Assembly: GCA_001557505.1 (NCBI GenBank)
Contig: LSAX01000006.1
Span: forward strand, 2,356,001 to 2,420,000
Length of the DNA stretch: 64,000 nucleotides
DNA from: Reticulascus tulasneorum
Lineage: Eukaryota; Ascomycota; Sordariomycetes; Glomerellales; Reticulascaceae
Direction: 5' to 3'
Part shown: one piece after another, positions 1 to 12,000 of the stretch
Layout: the number at the start of each line of letters is the position of its first letter
Position numbering within the stretch: position 1 is the stretch's first letter
Translations under genes and position numbers: made by a program
The notes under the pieces: model-generated
Seen by the model: the letters and a program-made list of their open reading frames with translations, nothing else
The model's database searches: none
Told to the model about the DNA's origin: nothing

Positions 1-893
1 ATCTCCTAATAAATATAGCTGTTCTAGAACATGCATAGTGTTCTAACCCGAGCCCCAGAAGAACACACAGGAACGATAGGCACAGTAGCCTGGACCACAA
101 GGAGGAAAATTCCCTTCTTGAAGGACAGCAGCATGGGCTTCTTTGAATAGCTGCGAGACCGTGATCAGGAGGGCACAGGAAGAAGTTACACGTACTAGCA
201 AACTCTCTTCAGCAAAGATCAGCGTCTTATGGAGTATGAGATGACGTCCGAGGCCAGGGCCTAATATACATTGCCATGAAATCGACACTGTTCCAACCGC
301 TTACACCAATCATTATGTTAGGGAAGCTTTTCTTCGTACAGCCTGTGGGTTTTCAGACTGATCTGATCCTCTCAGTATGAGCATAGACATATTTCTAACT
401 ACTGAATGCGAAGCCTTGCCTTCCACCGGGGAACCGCACAGCCGAATCCAGCAGGTACAGAATTGTGAGGCAGTATGAACACCCGGCCGTGTGGGTGATT
501 TTACCATAGCTCGTTGGCCGACGAGGGCATCTAGTCATAAGGTTATACCATTTATTGGAACCGTTGGCTTCTGAGATTTGATGAAGACTACAACTTCGCA
601 GAACTCTCTGTAATGTGCCATCTCAGCAAAGAACCCTGGCTTATCAAGTTTTTGATGTAGAAGTGATGAAAGAATAAATATGTAGTATATTGAACCAAGA
701 CAATCACCATGTTCAACTATCTTCAGATCCTCTGATCTCCCGCTCCGTCATCTGCCGCTCTATCAAGTTTATTCAGGATTGGGCTTTTGGACTTTGGGCT
801 CCCCCCCGCTCACAGGGTTATCCTTGGGCCCTGCCTTTTGTTCGCGCCCGTTTGCGGTCGATGAGTTTGCTTGCTTTGTGCCTTGTATTTCTT

Positions 894-1210
894 TTAGAAT
901 GTGGTGACGAGGGCCTTAGTGAAGTCCATCCCTCCAAGTCTATTGACTCGCGCGGTATGTGTGACAGTGTATGTGTCGACCATCCACCTCAAATCTCGAG
1001 CGCTTGGTAGTCCCTTCTTGTCGATTTCAAAAGGCAGACCAAGCTCTTGGATTTGCTTCTGAAGCTCTTCATTTTGTTCTCGGAGCCAGAGATTTCGCTG
1101 ACAGTCCATCCGGGATGGTCGCCAAAAGCCAGTGCCTGCTGATCCCATTGACGACAGTACTGTGGTGTAGACTGGTGGCGTATACTGTGGCGTCTGGTGG
1201 CGTATACTGT
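894..1210 (-). pseudogene. Possible coiled-coil coding remnant
   Basis: One minus-strand frame stays open through the tandem repeat. It reads Thr/Pro/Tyr-rich sequence, then a charged heptad-like stretch (LREQNEELQKQIQEL) and about 45 further residues to a stop. The heptads resemble the end of a leucine zipper or coiled coil, but no DNA-binding basic region, start or splice structure could be found. It may be an exon of an unrecognised gene, a decayed gene, or chance. Confidence is low. Confidence 0.25.
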
Positions 1211-1243
1211 GGCGTATACTGTGGCGTATACTGTGGCATATAC
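1159..1243. repeat. 12-bp tandem repeat (ggcgtatactgt)
   Basis: About six imperfect copies of a 12-bp unit (ggcgtatactgt), interrupted once by a shortened unit. The unit length is a multiple of three, so it can be read without stops; on the minus strand one frame gives a P-Q-Y-T repeat. It adjoins the possible coding remnant downstream on the minus strand. Confidence 0.85.
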
Positions 1244-2302
1244 AGTAGCATAGTCACAATTTTTGTGTAGGTCTTTTCAGTTCTCAATACCTCCTGTACC
1301 TTACCCCGGGACTCGTCGAAGGTAAGACGTGGGGAATGCCATTTTGGCCAACATACTGCCAGTGACTGAGAAGTTGCGGCACACGATGAAAGCTCGCATG
1401 GCGGCGTTCTCTTGAGCTAAAGTATTTGAGATAGATGGGAGATCAGTCTGATAACTCGCGATTATTCCCCAAAACCCGGCAAGATGTAACTACTTGGGGT
1501 GGGGTGACACTCGTATGATGGGTCAGCCCAGCCTCGACGTCTAGATACTGCAAATACTACATATAAGCCTCCCATGGCCGTGGACACTCTGGAGATATAG
1601 TTTGCGGCTCTGTATCTCTGATAGCGCGAATGCTAATGACTGTCCCTCTATAGCGCAGATCTAGGAAATATTGTTATTATGGGTGTTTATACACTGCGTG
1701 CTGCACACTGTATCATTTGTAACTACAGGGGGAAGTTGAGGATCTGTGAACACTGTGGCAATCTGATAAGTGTCTGACAAGCTACATACATAAGTACATT
1801 TGCAACTCCGTCACACCGATCGCCCGACCAGTGTAACACCCAAATTCAACTATACATCTCCCTGGATTCAGTGGAGACCTCGTTCCCCACGCTTTCCCCT
1901 GAGAGTGCTAGCCAAGGCGTGGACATCGTCAGGTGTGCCGACGCTCCGGCTGCGTCCCTGACGGGGGCCAACGTGCTCAATAGGCAGAACCTAACGAAGA
2001 TGCAAACAAGATCGCTGAATCATGCATATTGACGTAAGCCTTGAGGTGCAATATAGTATTCCTCCTACACATAAGAGACAAACTACAAAAACGACTTGAG
2101 TACCAGAATGAACAGGCCTAATATGTGACTAGCGTTTCGTACCAGACCGGATCAGAGCTAACTACAACTGGCCCAATTACCACCGCCGATTTGGCCCTAT
2201 CCGTATTTTCATTATAGTACTGCCTCGTAGAGATATGCTAGGCAGACGGAGAAACGAAAACGCGACCACCTGATGGGAGAAACTTGAGGCTATGCTCAAG
2301 AT

Positions 2303-5300
2303 CTACACATCGTACTCAATCGTCAGGGACGTAGGAATAGGCGATTCCCTCGAACTCGAATCCAAGTAGTGTCTCATCTTGATACCAGCAAGGTCATGCT
2401 CAACAATAGAAAACTTCCCTAGTTTTCCAGGTGCTCGTCGCACATTCTTGAGCTTGAAGACTTCCCTCAGGGTCGCCGCGAGCGAACACCCAACAAGTTT
2501 GGCGCCGAAGCAGAAGTGTAGCCCGTGACCGAGTAGAGTATAGTCTTTGAACGGGCGAAAAGGGTTTAGCTTCTCCGGTTCAGGGAATGCCGTTGGATCC
2601 ATGGCTGCTTTAGATGTGGCAATGAGGATAGTCTGGCCGGCTTTGATCCTGACGGGGCCACGGACGCCGTCCATAACTGTCACGTCTTTCGATGCAATGC
2701 GAGGCAGACCAGGCACTACGCCAGAATGACGCATTCCTTCGTACACGAATCCCTGAAGCTCTCGCTCCGACAATGCTTCATCCATGTTTGCCAACTCGAC
2801 GATTCGCTGCTTGTATTTTTCGTAGCCAGGGCTCAGGTACAGATCCACAAGCAGTGAGGCTTGTTGGGTAAGATTGCCTGCGACTGGGGCTCCCATGCCA
2901 ATGCAGTCTCCAACCAGGTCGCCGATTGGAAGGTTTGTGTCGTTGAGTGCGTGGTAGATGCGGTCAGCATGCGGGCCGACCTCGAATGCGCTGCCCTTTG
3001 CCAGCCAGTCTACTACGCTTTCCTTAAGACCCTTCTGTGTGTTGAGATGAGCTTCGAAGATCGGACGGAATGCTTCGGCAGCGCCCATGGCAGCCTCTCT
3101 GAGCTTCCATTCGTTGACGGGCATGATGTTGAAACTTTGGTACATAAACATGACCAGATAGGCGCCAAAAGCTTCGAAGACGGAAACCAAGCCCTTTGGC
3201 TGCTCTTCTGTCTTGAGCGGGATTGCGAAACGGTCTGCCAGCCAGAGAATTGGGGTGATATTGGTGACATCACGAACGATATCAATAGATTTCCGTACCC
3301 GTCTTACTGACAACGAGTTCTTTTCGATGAGCTTCTTGACATTGATCTTGAAGAACTCGGAAACGTTCTTTTCAAATCCATCCTCGAAGAAGACCTTGTG
3401 GAGAATGTCCGAACGCACGTCGTGTCGTTTGGCATCGTCCCAGCCAATCATGAAGTCATGGCCATTTGTGCAGTTCCGGATTGCAGCCTGGTACATAACT
3501 CTGAAGGTGTCGCGGTCCTCGAAAACCTTCTTACAGCCTTCCTGAGTCTGTACGCTGATGATGTCCAATCTGCCAGCAGGTCTATCCAAGTTGTACTTAG
3601 GCAGTACACTGTTCCCTTTCAGAATGCCTTTGGCTGCTTCAGGAGTGTAGAATGGAAGTAGAACGTAAGGCGATGTACCAGGGAAGGCACTCGGGAGAGC
3701 ATTGAAAAGTAATCTGGGCAACATACCCCCATATGATCCGGGTGCTCCTTGTTGAATCAATGAAGCTCCCCATTGAGTCAGTGTATTACTGTTGAAGTCA
3801 AAGCTCAGGAATCGGTCGCCGCGAACCAGGGCGACTGCATCGTCCAAGATACCTCGCCCAGTTGACTGACCGGGACAGACGCCACTTCCTGGTATAGCCG
3901 GTTTGGTACACTCCGCCATCAAGCCTGGATACAGCTCAAGGTTTTCGATGTGTCCGTACAGGAGCTCCGCAGTCCTTGCAACATCCTTGTCCTCGTTCCA
4001 TTCTTCGAAATTCTCGTACGGCTTCAAGTTCAAATAGCGACGGAACCTGGAGCATTGTCAGTGAATTATGCATGACATGCACTTGGTGAGGTTATGACCA
4101 ACTCGTTTAGTGTGCAGACATTGAACACATTCCTGGCCTGCAATTGGCCCATGATGTCCACAACCTTGAGACTGAGTGGCGTGCCATGGGCACCAAACTC
4201 ATGCGCCGGCTCTTCAATGGCACTCATAATGAGGTCCGCGAGCTCAGAATCCTTGAACTTTCCGTCTTGCTTTCGCTGCAGTCCGCCAAATGTCCAATCT
4301 TTAGGAGGAGTTGTCATGAGTTTGTGGCCATAGGTCTTCATGACTTGTTCGAACATTTTCGGCGTCACGTCCTCGAGGGATTCCAGATCTGGAAACTCGC
4401 GTCTCAGTAGATCTTCCATCCATTGGTCATCGGCAGCACTCAGAGTTGCATGCCAATGGTATAGAACGGCAAACTCGACGGAGACGACGTTTCCGCTACC
4501 ACGCTCGACTCGCTTCCCAGACTTTTTGATCTCCTTCCCGAGATTGAGGGACCACTCAGAGTTGGCGCGTGGTGTGTTAAGAATGGCTGCGACATAGTCT
4601 TTAAGGACTACCGACGCGAAGAATCCCACGTTGATGTTGCGAGTGAGTTGGAATATATCTTCATCTTGCCTGTGGCCTGAGGTTAACACTGCAAATCAGA
4701 ACCACGAATCAATCGGTGGTGCTTACCACTTTCTACCGGCCTCATCCAGGTCATCCCAAGCCTTGTATTTTCCGTCTTCATTCACAGAGCGTAGGGACTG
4801 GGCAATATGGTTATGGTTCCGAGAGAACAATATCATAACGGCAACGACAGCTGGTGGCATCATCATGATTCTCTCCGATGCAACCGAATCCGGAAAGATA
4901 GTTCCATTTTTGTAGGTTCGGACACGCTTTTGCTCTTTCTCTGTGTTGCCATAGAGTGTGCTGAGGTCAACATAGCTTGATGTCTCATTGATGAATGGAT
5001 CTTTCCTGGAAGTCTGAAAACATTCGTGAATGACAACGGTTGCGAAAGAGAAGAACATCCGATTCAGGCCAGACGGGTGCTTACGAAACGGGCCCTTGCG
5101 CCTGAGAAGGCCCTCGTAAACAGCCTCCACATCTGGTAGGTTGGGACCTTTCGGTTTCATTGGGGGCACATTCCTCGCATATGGGCTTCCTGCTTTCCCC
5201 ATTTCTGGATGCCAAGGATTGTTCCCACCGCCATCGTGCCTTCGATATCTGGTAGATGGGCCGGCCATAGTGGGAGCTGGATGAGGCAGATCCGACCATA

Positions 5301-5613
5301 GCATTGATATGAAACCATCAGAGATGGTTTCGCTGAGGCTACTGTTCAACGGGAGCTTCTGGAGCATCGAAACGCCATCCTCAAGCAATTTTTCCTTGTC
5401 GTCCATAGGCTCTCCAGAGGCCAAAGAGGTAAGAGCATGGGCGACAGTTTGCGTATTCTTGAGACCAAGATGCGTTATATCATGGAGAATGCTCGTTTTC
5501 TCGTTCTGCGTGGCTCCGACGGCTGCCGCAGCCATCTCCTTTGGTCTTCCATCAGCGGCCTTTGTTGGCCTCCTCCTGATGGTAGAGATCAAAGATTTCA
5601 ACTGTGCTGGCAT
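2303..5613 (-). CDS. ppo-like: Psi-producing fatty-acid oxygenase (Ppo; dioxygenase/P450 fusion)
   Basis: Linoleate dioxygenase/hydroperoxide isomerase of the Ppo/linoleate diol synthase family, which makes hydroxy-fatty-acid signals controlling sporulation. Exons read 5613-4727, 4669-4103 and 4046-2303 and give 1065 residues, close to the roughly 1080 usual for the family. The N-terminal haem peroxidase domain has a distal-His candidate (about H196, in HECFQTS) and the catalytic Tyr plus proximal His in YHWH (about 366-369). The C-terminal P450 domain shows the Asn-x-x-Gln motif (NLTQ, about 876), the K-helix ExxR (EGMR, about 921) and a haem Cys (about C997, in GHGLHFCFG). The Cys is kept, unlike in PpoC-type enzymes with a dead P450 half, so both halves look catalytically competent. 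The acceptor of intron 1 was chosen because it joins K-W to Q-D-E-D-I-F, a conserved stretch. The product positions (5,8- or 7,8-diol, or other) cannot be told from sequence alone. It stands alone, tail-to-tail with nothing recognisable. Confidence 0.93.
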
Positions 5614-6728
5614 GACGAAACACTGCGCGTAGTTTTGGATTGGTTGGATTGCAAAAGGTGGGAAAGAATGGAGGTTCTGGGGGAAGTTTGAAAGAGGGCC
5701 CGTCGGGGGGAGGGCATCAATAGCTGTTCACCGGGCATCATCATAAGTATGCCGCTGCAGCCAGCCACGAACGCAGCCACGTAGTTAACCGGTGAACCAA
5801 CCACCAGGTGATGCCCCGACGTCTTACATCATGGTGAGACACCGATGTTGTACAACGCAAGCTAGCCAAGCCATGTCCGAGGAACAGAGACATTAAACTG
5901 CACAACATTGGCAGGTGCATGTCTGTTGCCAGTATGCATTACTGAGACAAGAAAGAACCGGAAAAGGAAGAATCTGGAATGATCTTTTCATCGATGTCGT
6001 TCAGTGAGGATAGAATCCAACGAATTTTCTTCCATTTTCAATGCGCTGCATGCGCGACCTTGACTGCTATCGTGTAGTTCTTGCTAAGCTCTGAGTATCT
6101 TGCTCGCTGCTCTGCCTTGTCCGGTGGGGAAAAGCATACAAACCGATAAATATGCCTGCGCCTAAAAATGCAGTATCACGATGCAAGGGAGTGCAAAAGG
6201 GAATGAGCTCGGCGAATTGGCTCGGGAGCTAGCTTGAGCTAACTCGAGCAAGCTAGCTTCGTGATCAGATCCTTCCCGAGAGCGGGAACACGCGAGCCAA
6301 TTCGTCTGCCGATCCACGGGGTAGGCTGAGGAACTGCTCCCATTGGCATGGGCAGAAAGCAGGCGGGTAAGCTTGCCCAAGCCATGGCCAATCTATTACT
6401 ATGCTGTGCGATGCTGTCGGTCTAAACTCTGCATGTCTCAAACTATTTTGCCTAGAGTCGTCATTCGCGGTGATATCCGCTCAAAACGTAATCTAATAGA
6501 GTTTTAGTGGCTGACAATGGACGATCACCATGTGATTGTCCAACCGTCCGCAAACAATCGGGAAGACTTGCAAAGGTGATGCGAGAGCTGGCTGCCCTGA
6601 AAGAGCCAAGCTCCCTTGTTTTGCCATTGCCCTCGTCTCAAAGTTTACCCTTTCTAGCGGGCCTGAGATGGAATCGGGGTCTACCTAAGCAGCACGTCTA
6701 ACATTTTCTCATCGTTCCTCTCTCAAAA
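5614..6728. other. Intergenic region between divergent Ppo and DUF2235 genes
   Basis: Shared upstream region of two divergent genes. No gene is recognisable. It contains one clear inverted repeat (6213-6304), listed separately. Confidence 0.6.
6213..6304. repeat. Inverted repeat with nested palindromes
   Basis: Perfect 12-bp inverted arms (cgaattggctcg at 6213-6224 and cgagccaattcg at 6293-6304) enclose 68 bp. Inside are two AGCTAGCTT-type boxes in opposite orientation. It lies in the divergent Ppo/DUF2235 intergenic region, so it could be a regulatory palindrome or the remains of a small transposon. No target-site duplication was identified. Confidence 0.7.
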
Positions 6729-8468
6729 ATGGAAGAGAAACGTTTCCAGAGGACTGGGTCATACCCGATTCAAAGCGCAGAGTTTACCCCTCACTCGGAC
6801 GCATCAACAGAGACGCATGACGAAGGCTTTGAACAACGGCTACCGACCTCCATCCGCGCTCTCAAAGATTCTCATGAGGAAATCCACCATCCGCGCACGA
6901 TCGTTATCTGCCTCGACGGCACAGGCGACCGATTCGACAGCGATAATAGCAGTGTCGTGAACTTCATCTCAGGTCTGAAGAAGCACTCGCCCGATGAGCA
7001 AGTGACCTACTACCAGTCTGGCATCGGAACGTATGACAAAGGGGGTCTGAAAAATGGCATCAGCGCAGCTATGGACATGGCAGTGGGAAGTGGACTAGGT
7101 AAGTAAGGCTTATAAGACGTTACCATCGTCTAGGGACTAATTGAGATGTCAGGCATTCATATCAAGGACGCTTACAAATTCTTGATGCAGAAGTACCGAG
7201 AGGGAGACAAAATCTGCTTGCTTGGGTTTTCTCGCGGCGCATACACTGTCCGCTGTCTTGCCGGAATGCTTCACAAAGTTGGTCTGCTACCCGCCAGTAA
7301 TGGATCCCAGGTCAACTTCGCGTACAACTTCTACAAGGACGTTTCGGCTGTGGGTCAGCAATTGGCTGCCGAGTTCAAGAAGACTTTTTGCACACATGTA
7401 GATGTCTATTTTCTTGGCGTTTGGGACTGCGTCGCCAGTGTTGGCGTCATCCCTCGCAAACTGCCCTTAAGCAAGTCACCAACGAACTCTATCCGGTTCT
7501 TTAGACACGCCATGGCCCTGGACGAGCGCCGTGCCAAGTTCAAAGTCTGCCAATGGCAACATCAAAACCCAGGTGACACTTCTGCCATCAAGCGCCGTGC
7601 CACCATTGACAACACACCGTTGGGAAGACTCGGCCGAAGTGCACCTTTTGGGTGGATTCGCGCCAAAAAGCAATCAGATGCGGCAGAGAAGAACGGGATG
7701 AAAGAGTCGAACTCTGCCATGTCCAATGGGAAGATAGGCGATCAACATGACGAACTCGAATGCAAGTTCCGGGCCCAAGACGAAGCTATGAAACGTCACA
7801 GGGAGTTCGCAAGCGACGCGCTGGAGGTCTGGTTCATGGGCACGCATGCAGATGTTGGTGGAGGAGCTGTCAAGAATGAGAGTCGCCATATGCTGTCACG
7901 CATTCCCCTCCGCTGGATGATCCGTCAGTGCTTCGAGTGCAATACTGGCATTCTGTTTGAGACCAGCCGCCTCGCCGAACTTGGCCTTGACGTTCAAACG
8001 CTGTGGCCGACATATCAACAACCGTCGAGACCCACTGTCGGCCCCCCGCCAAGATTGCTTGAGAAGTATGCAACCAAAACTCTCGCACCTTTGTATCGAC
8101 GCTCAGTATTCTTGCCCATCGGACCTGAGGACGATAGGATTGACAACGCACCCACAGCGGAGGACTTGCAATATGTACTCCCGTCGGAGGCCACGGAAGA
8201 CCACTTCGACTCTATGGAAAAGCCGATCGACCAACTTGTCGCCGCCAAAGGATGGTGGATCCTCGAGTTCTGGCCTGTCAAGATTCGTGTGTTGGCAAGT
8301 GATGGTTATGGCTGGGAGAAAAGGGTGAGGATGAATATGGGTAGATATCGCGCAATCCGGGAGACGGAGCCGAAGATGCATTGGACGGTACAACACATGG
8401 TTGATGAGGGCAAGTATACTGTGAAGACCAGAACAGACAGGGATACGTCTTGGCAGGAAGTTGTATGA
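6729..8468 (+). CDS. DUF2235 alpha/beta hydrolase (Tle1-like phospholipase fold)
   Basis: Two exons (6729-7098 and 7153-8468) encode 561 residues. The intron starts GTAAGT and ends TGTCAG; joining restores Gly124 and runs directly into the conserved helix before the nucleophile. Motifs are the N-terminal CLDGTGD loop (about 61-67), the nucleophile elbow GFSRG with Ser150, and THADVGGG (about 354-361), which supplies the Asp/His region in this family. Bacterial relatives include type VI secretion phospholipases, and fungal members are largely uncharacterised; lipid ester hydrolysis is inferred. A basic, low-complexity insertion lies between the nucleophile and the DVGGG motif. No signal peptide or membrane segment is visible, so the protein is probably intracellular. 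It is transcribed in the same direction as the NLR-like gene 590 bp downstream, which also starts with an alpha/beta hydrolase domain. Confidence 0.88.
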
Positions 8469-9056
8469 GAGTGGCGTTGGATGTAATGGGCAACACACGA
8501 ATATCTAGGCTTTTTGCGTCTCTGTCTGTATAGTGTCTAATCTGAATATATTTCCTTATGCTGCCTCATGTCCAGAAACCCGTGGGCCGATTGTGGCGTT
8601 TACATTGCGGAGGTGGGAGTTTCTGCGATGGCTGTTATCAGGGAAAGAAATGCTGCCACTGCCAGCTGTCCCTGTCCTGATGCTGAATTTTATTAGCGGA
8701 TTTGATGCGCTGAGAGGGGCATAATTATAAAAAATATAGAGAGGGTGACCCCTCACAAGTGGCTGGCTACCACTATCAACTATTTGCCTGCACTCTTGGC
8801 GGCCGTCATTTGCGGCTGCATCGCGCTAACCCAAAATAGTCCTGCCTTGGGAGGGCGCTCAGGTGCGAGGCTGTGTAGAGAAACGGCTGAGGCAAATGCC
8901 ATCTGGATATCTTAATTGTGAGCATAACCCCTTCATATCCAACGAGAACAGGACAAGGAGCCTCGCTTTCCCCATCCAGCTTCTCGTCTTGAGGAATCAA
9001 GATTGAACAACGCAGTCAACAAGCAAGAGGTTTCAAACTGAATAGATGGGAGTCCA
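8469..9056. other. Intergenic, DUF2235 to NLR-like gene
   Basis: Contains the 3' end of the hydrolase transcript and the promoter of the NLR-like gene. No further gene is recognisable. Confidence 0.6.
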
Positions 9057-12000
9057 ATGTCACTCATCGCCCCCAGCCTCGCCGTGAGCCGCTTAGGCGA
9101 GCCCAAAACATCGAGGAACGACTTGTTCCCACACAATCAGTATCTCGGTATCAGAGTTCTCCACACACCCACGAATCCGAGTGCGGATATCATTTTCGTC
9201 CACGGAATTACTGGGCATCCATATCGAACATTCGCCACGCAGGATGGGACCTACTGGCCGACGCAACTCTTATCTCAGGACATTCCGTCCGCTCGAATCC
9301 TCTCTTTCGGTTATGATGCTGATGTGATCAAGTATCTTGGGCCTGTTGGCCAAAATGACATCCGGGAGCACGCCGCCACTCTGATCAGCGATGTCGCATC
9401 GGTTCGTGCAGAAGATGGCTCAGTAAGGACTTGTCTTGTCCCGCTGCGGATGCCATCTTGCTAATCTATACTGAAAGTCGACCCGGCCAATCATTCTCGT
9501 CGTGCATAGTCTCGGTGGATTGTTGGCGAAGAAGGCTCTGTGCTTGTCTGAGCTGGCTGTGGAACCCCACGAGAAGCAGCTTGGCCGATGTGTTGTTGGC
9601 GTAGCTTTCTTGGGGACGCCTCACCGCGGATCCGACCTCGCTCCTTATGCGACGGGGATAGCACAGATCCTTAAAGCTTCTAGAACCCGAGTGAATGTGG
9701 ATATTGTCCGACTACTACAGCGAGATTCAGAGGCTCTGGCAGAAATTGAAGCCGGGTTTGCAACTTGGTTGCGCAAGAACGCGAACTTCAAACTTACCTG
9801 TTTCTTCGAGGAGCGCGAATTGATTGGCATTGGAATGGTCGTCAGCAAAGATTCGGCCAAGATTAGTGGCTACCCGCAACTTCCCATCCCGGCAAATCAT
9901 ATGGTATTCGATCATGCAGCGTTCTAGTATTTTACTAACTGATTTGTAGGATATTGTCAGATATGGAAGTGCCGATGACACAGGATACCGCCGTGTACTT
10001 GGAGAGTTGCGGCGATGGCTAAGCATGGGCAAAAATGACATAGGTGCGAACGAGAAGACTTGCGTATCTCCTTTAGAGCATTCGATTCTGACAGTCACTC
10101 CAACAGACGTCTCTGATTCGGCGGGGCCCAGAGAAAAACTTGACTTTGAAGGTTTCCACCCCTACCCTCTAGTCCAAAGGTTCAACTTTATAATTGATTT
10201 CCAGGTTGCATGAAGTCCCTAGCGTTCCCCGAGATGAACCACCGTGGAGTGGATATTGAGACTGCAGCTGAGGGAACCTGCGAGTGGATCCTGAACCATC
10301 CTGTGTTCACACAGTGGTGCGCGAACGGTCAGGGGCTACTCTGGATCAAAGGGAAGCCTGGATCTGGCAAATCCACTCTCATGAAATACATGATTCGAGA
10401 AATTGAGGGCCGCCAGTGTGCTCGGTCTACGTTACTGCTGTCGTTCTTCTTCCATGGGCGCGGTACGGAGCTTCAAAAGTCCCCGTTGGGCCTTTTCCGG
10501 GCATTGCTTCATCAAATCGGCCAGTCGCATCCACAAGCAGCCTCTGCTCTTGTGAAGCAGTATATTGAGTTGGAGAGTACTCTGACAGCGTGGTCTTGGC
10601 GGCCGCAAGATCTCGAGAATTTTCTTGTCTCTGATGTGATTCCCCAATTGCTGCAACACTCGGGATTGTGTATCTATATCGATGCGTTGGACGAGTGCGG
10701 TGAGGTTGAGGCACGACGATTAGTGCAGTTCTTCTCAAGGGCCTACGACCGGTCCGCTTCAAGCCCATATAGGATCAGTATTTGCTTCTCGTGCCGCCAC
10801 TACCCGATCATTGCCCCGGATATTTGCGAACAAATTGTTGTCGAGGCGGCCAACGATGAGGATATATCAACATATATCAACCAAGAACTCATGCGGTACG
10901 TAAGCGATCTCACTGAACTCGAAACCCTGCGTGGAGAACTCGAGGAAAGGGCACGCCAAGTGTTTTTGTGGGTCGTTCTCGTCATACCACAGATCATTTG
11001 GCTCTACAACGAAGGCCAGACCATGGAACAGATTGTGGAATATATTCAGAAGCTCCCTCCAGAGTTACACAGTCTTTACACAAATCTCATTCAAGAGCTG
11101 ATGGAAAAGAGCCGTCCGGAGTCCAGGCAACTGTTTCAATGGATCTGCTACAGCTCGGAGAATCTATCTCTCTCCAGCCTCCGATGCGCCATGAACTTCG
11201 ACGGGGACCCTAGTACCGCAGCTAGGACATACGCGGAGTGGACGTCGGGCCGAATCCAAACCGATGAACAGATGCGGAAAAGACTTCGGTCTCTGTCAGC
11301 CGGTTTGGCGGAAGCACCTTCTTCGGGGGTGCAGCTGATCCATCAAACTGTGCAAGACTTTCTGGTGAATAAAGGGTTTGCAATGCTAGAGGGCGTCGAG
11401 AGCAAAACCCCAGAGCAGATCGCCGGGGAGAGCCACCACAGGTTAGCAAGGTCCTGCCTCCTGTACTTCATAGCAGCTGAACGCCAACTGCGCCCCGAAC
11501 TCGACACTATCAAGGCAGGCCATCTATCAGACAAACTAGAGACACTCGTTGAGGATTATCCATTCCTGCAATATTCCGTTCGCAACTGGTTACGGCATGC
11601 TTCTGTTGCAGAATCCTCACATATCGAGCAGTCTGATATAATCAACTACTTAGGCTCGAGCCAGCAGATAATAATGACTCATTGGTCGTTAGTTGCCGTT
11701 GCCGACAGTATGATTTCGACATCCTTGGATCACCAGGTTTCAAATTCCCCTGAACTTCGTTCCACTCTGCTTCACGAAGCGGCGAAACACAACATCGAAA
11801 CGCTTGCCCGCGAACTACTGCACACATCATTAGACGTCACTACGCGTGATTACAACGCCAGAGTCCCCCTTACCTACGCTCTCTGGGGCGGATTCGAGGA
11901 AATTGCCGTGCTCTTAATACAGCACCCAGACACCGAGATAAACGGGACATTACGAAGTGGCAACTATTCATTCACTGCCTTCCAGCTCGCCCTGGGGCGA

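Larger units (their letters stand above)
1..2302. other. Gene-poor left flank
   Basis: No convincing complete gene. Reading frames are short and lack family motifs. It holds a 12-bp tandem repeat and a possible coiled-coil coding remnant, both listed separately. The remainder is ordinary mixed-composition DNA. Confidence 0.6.
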
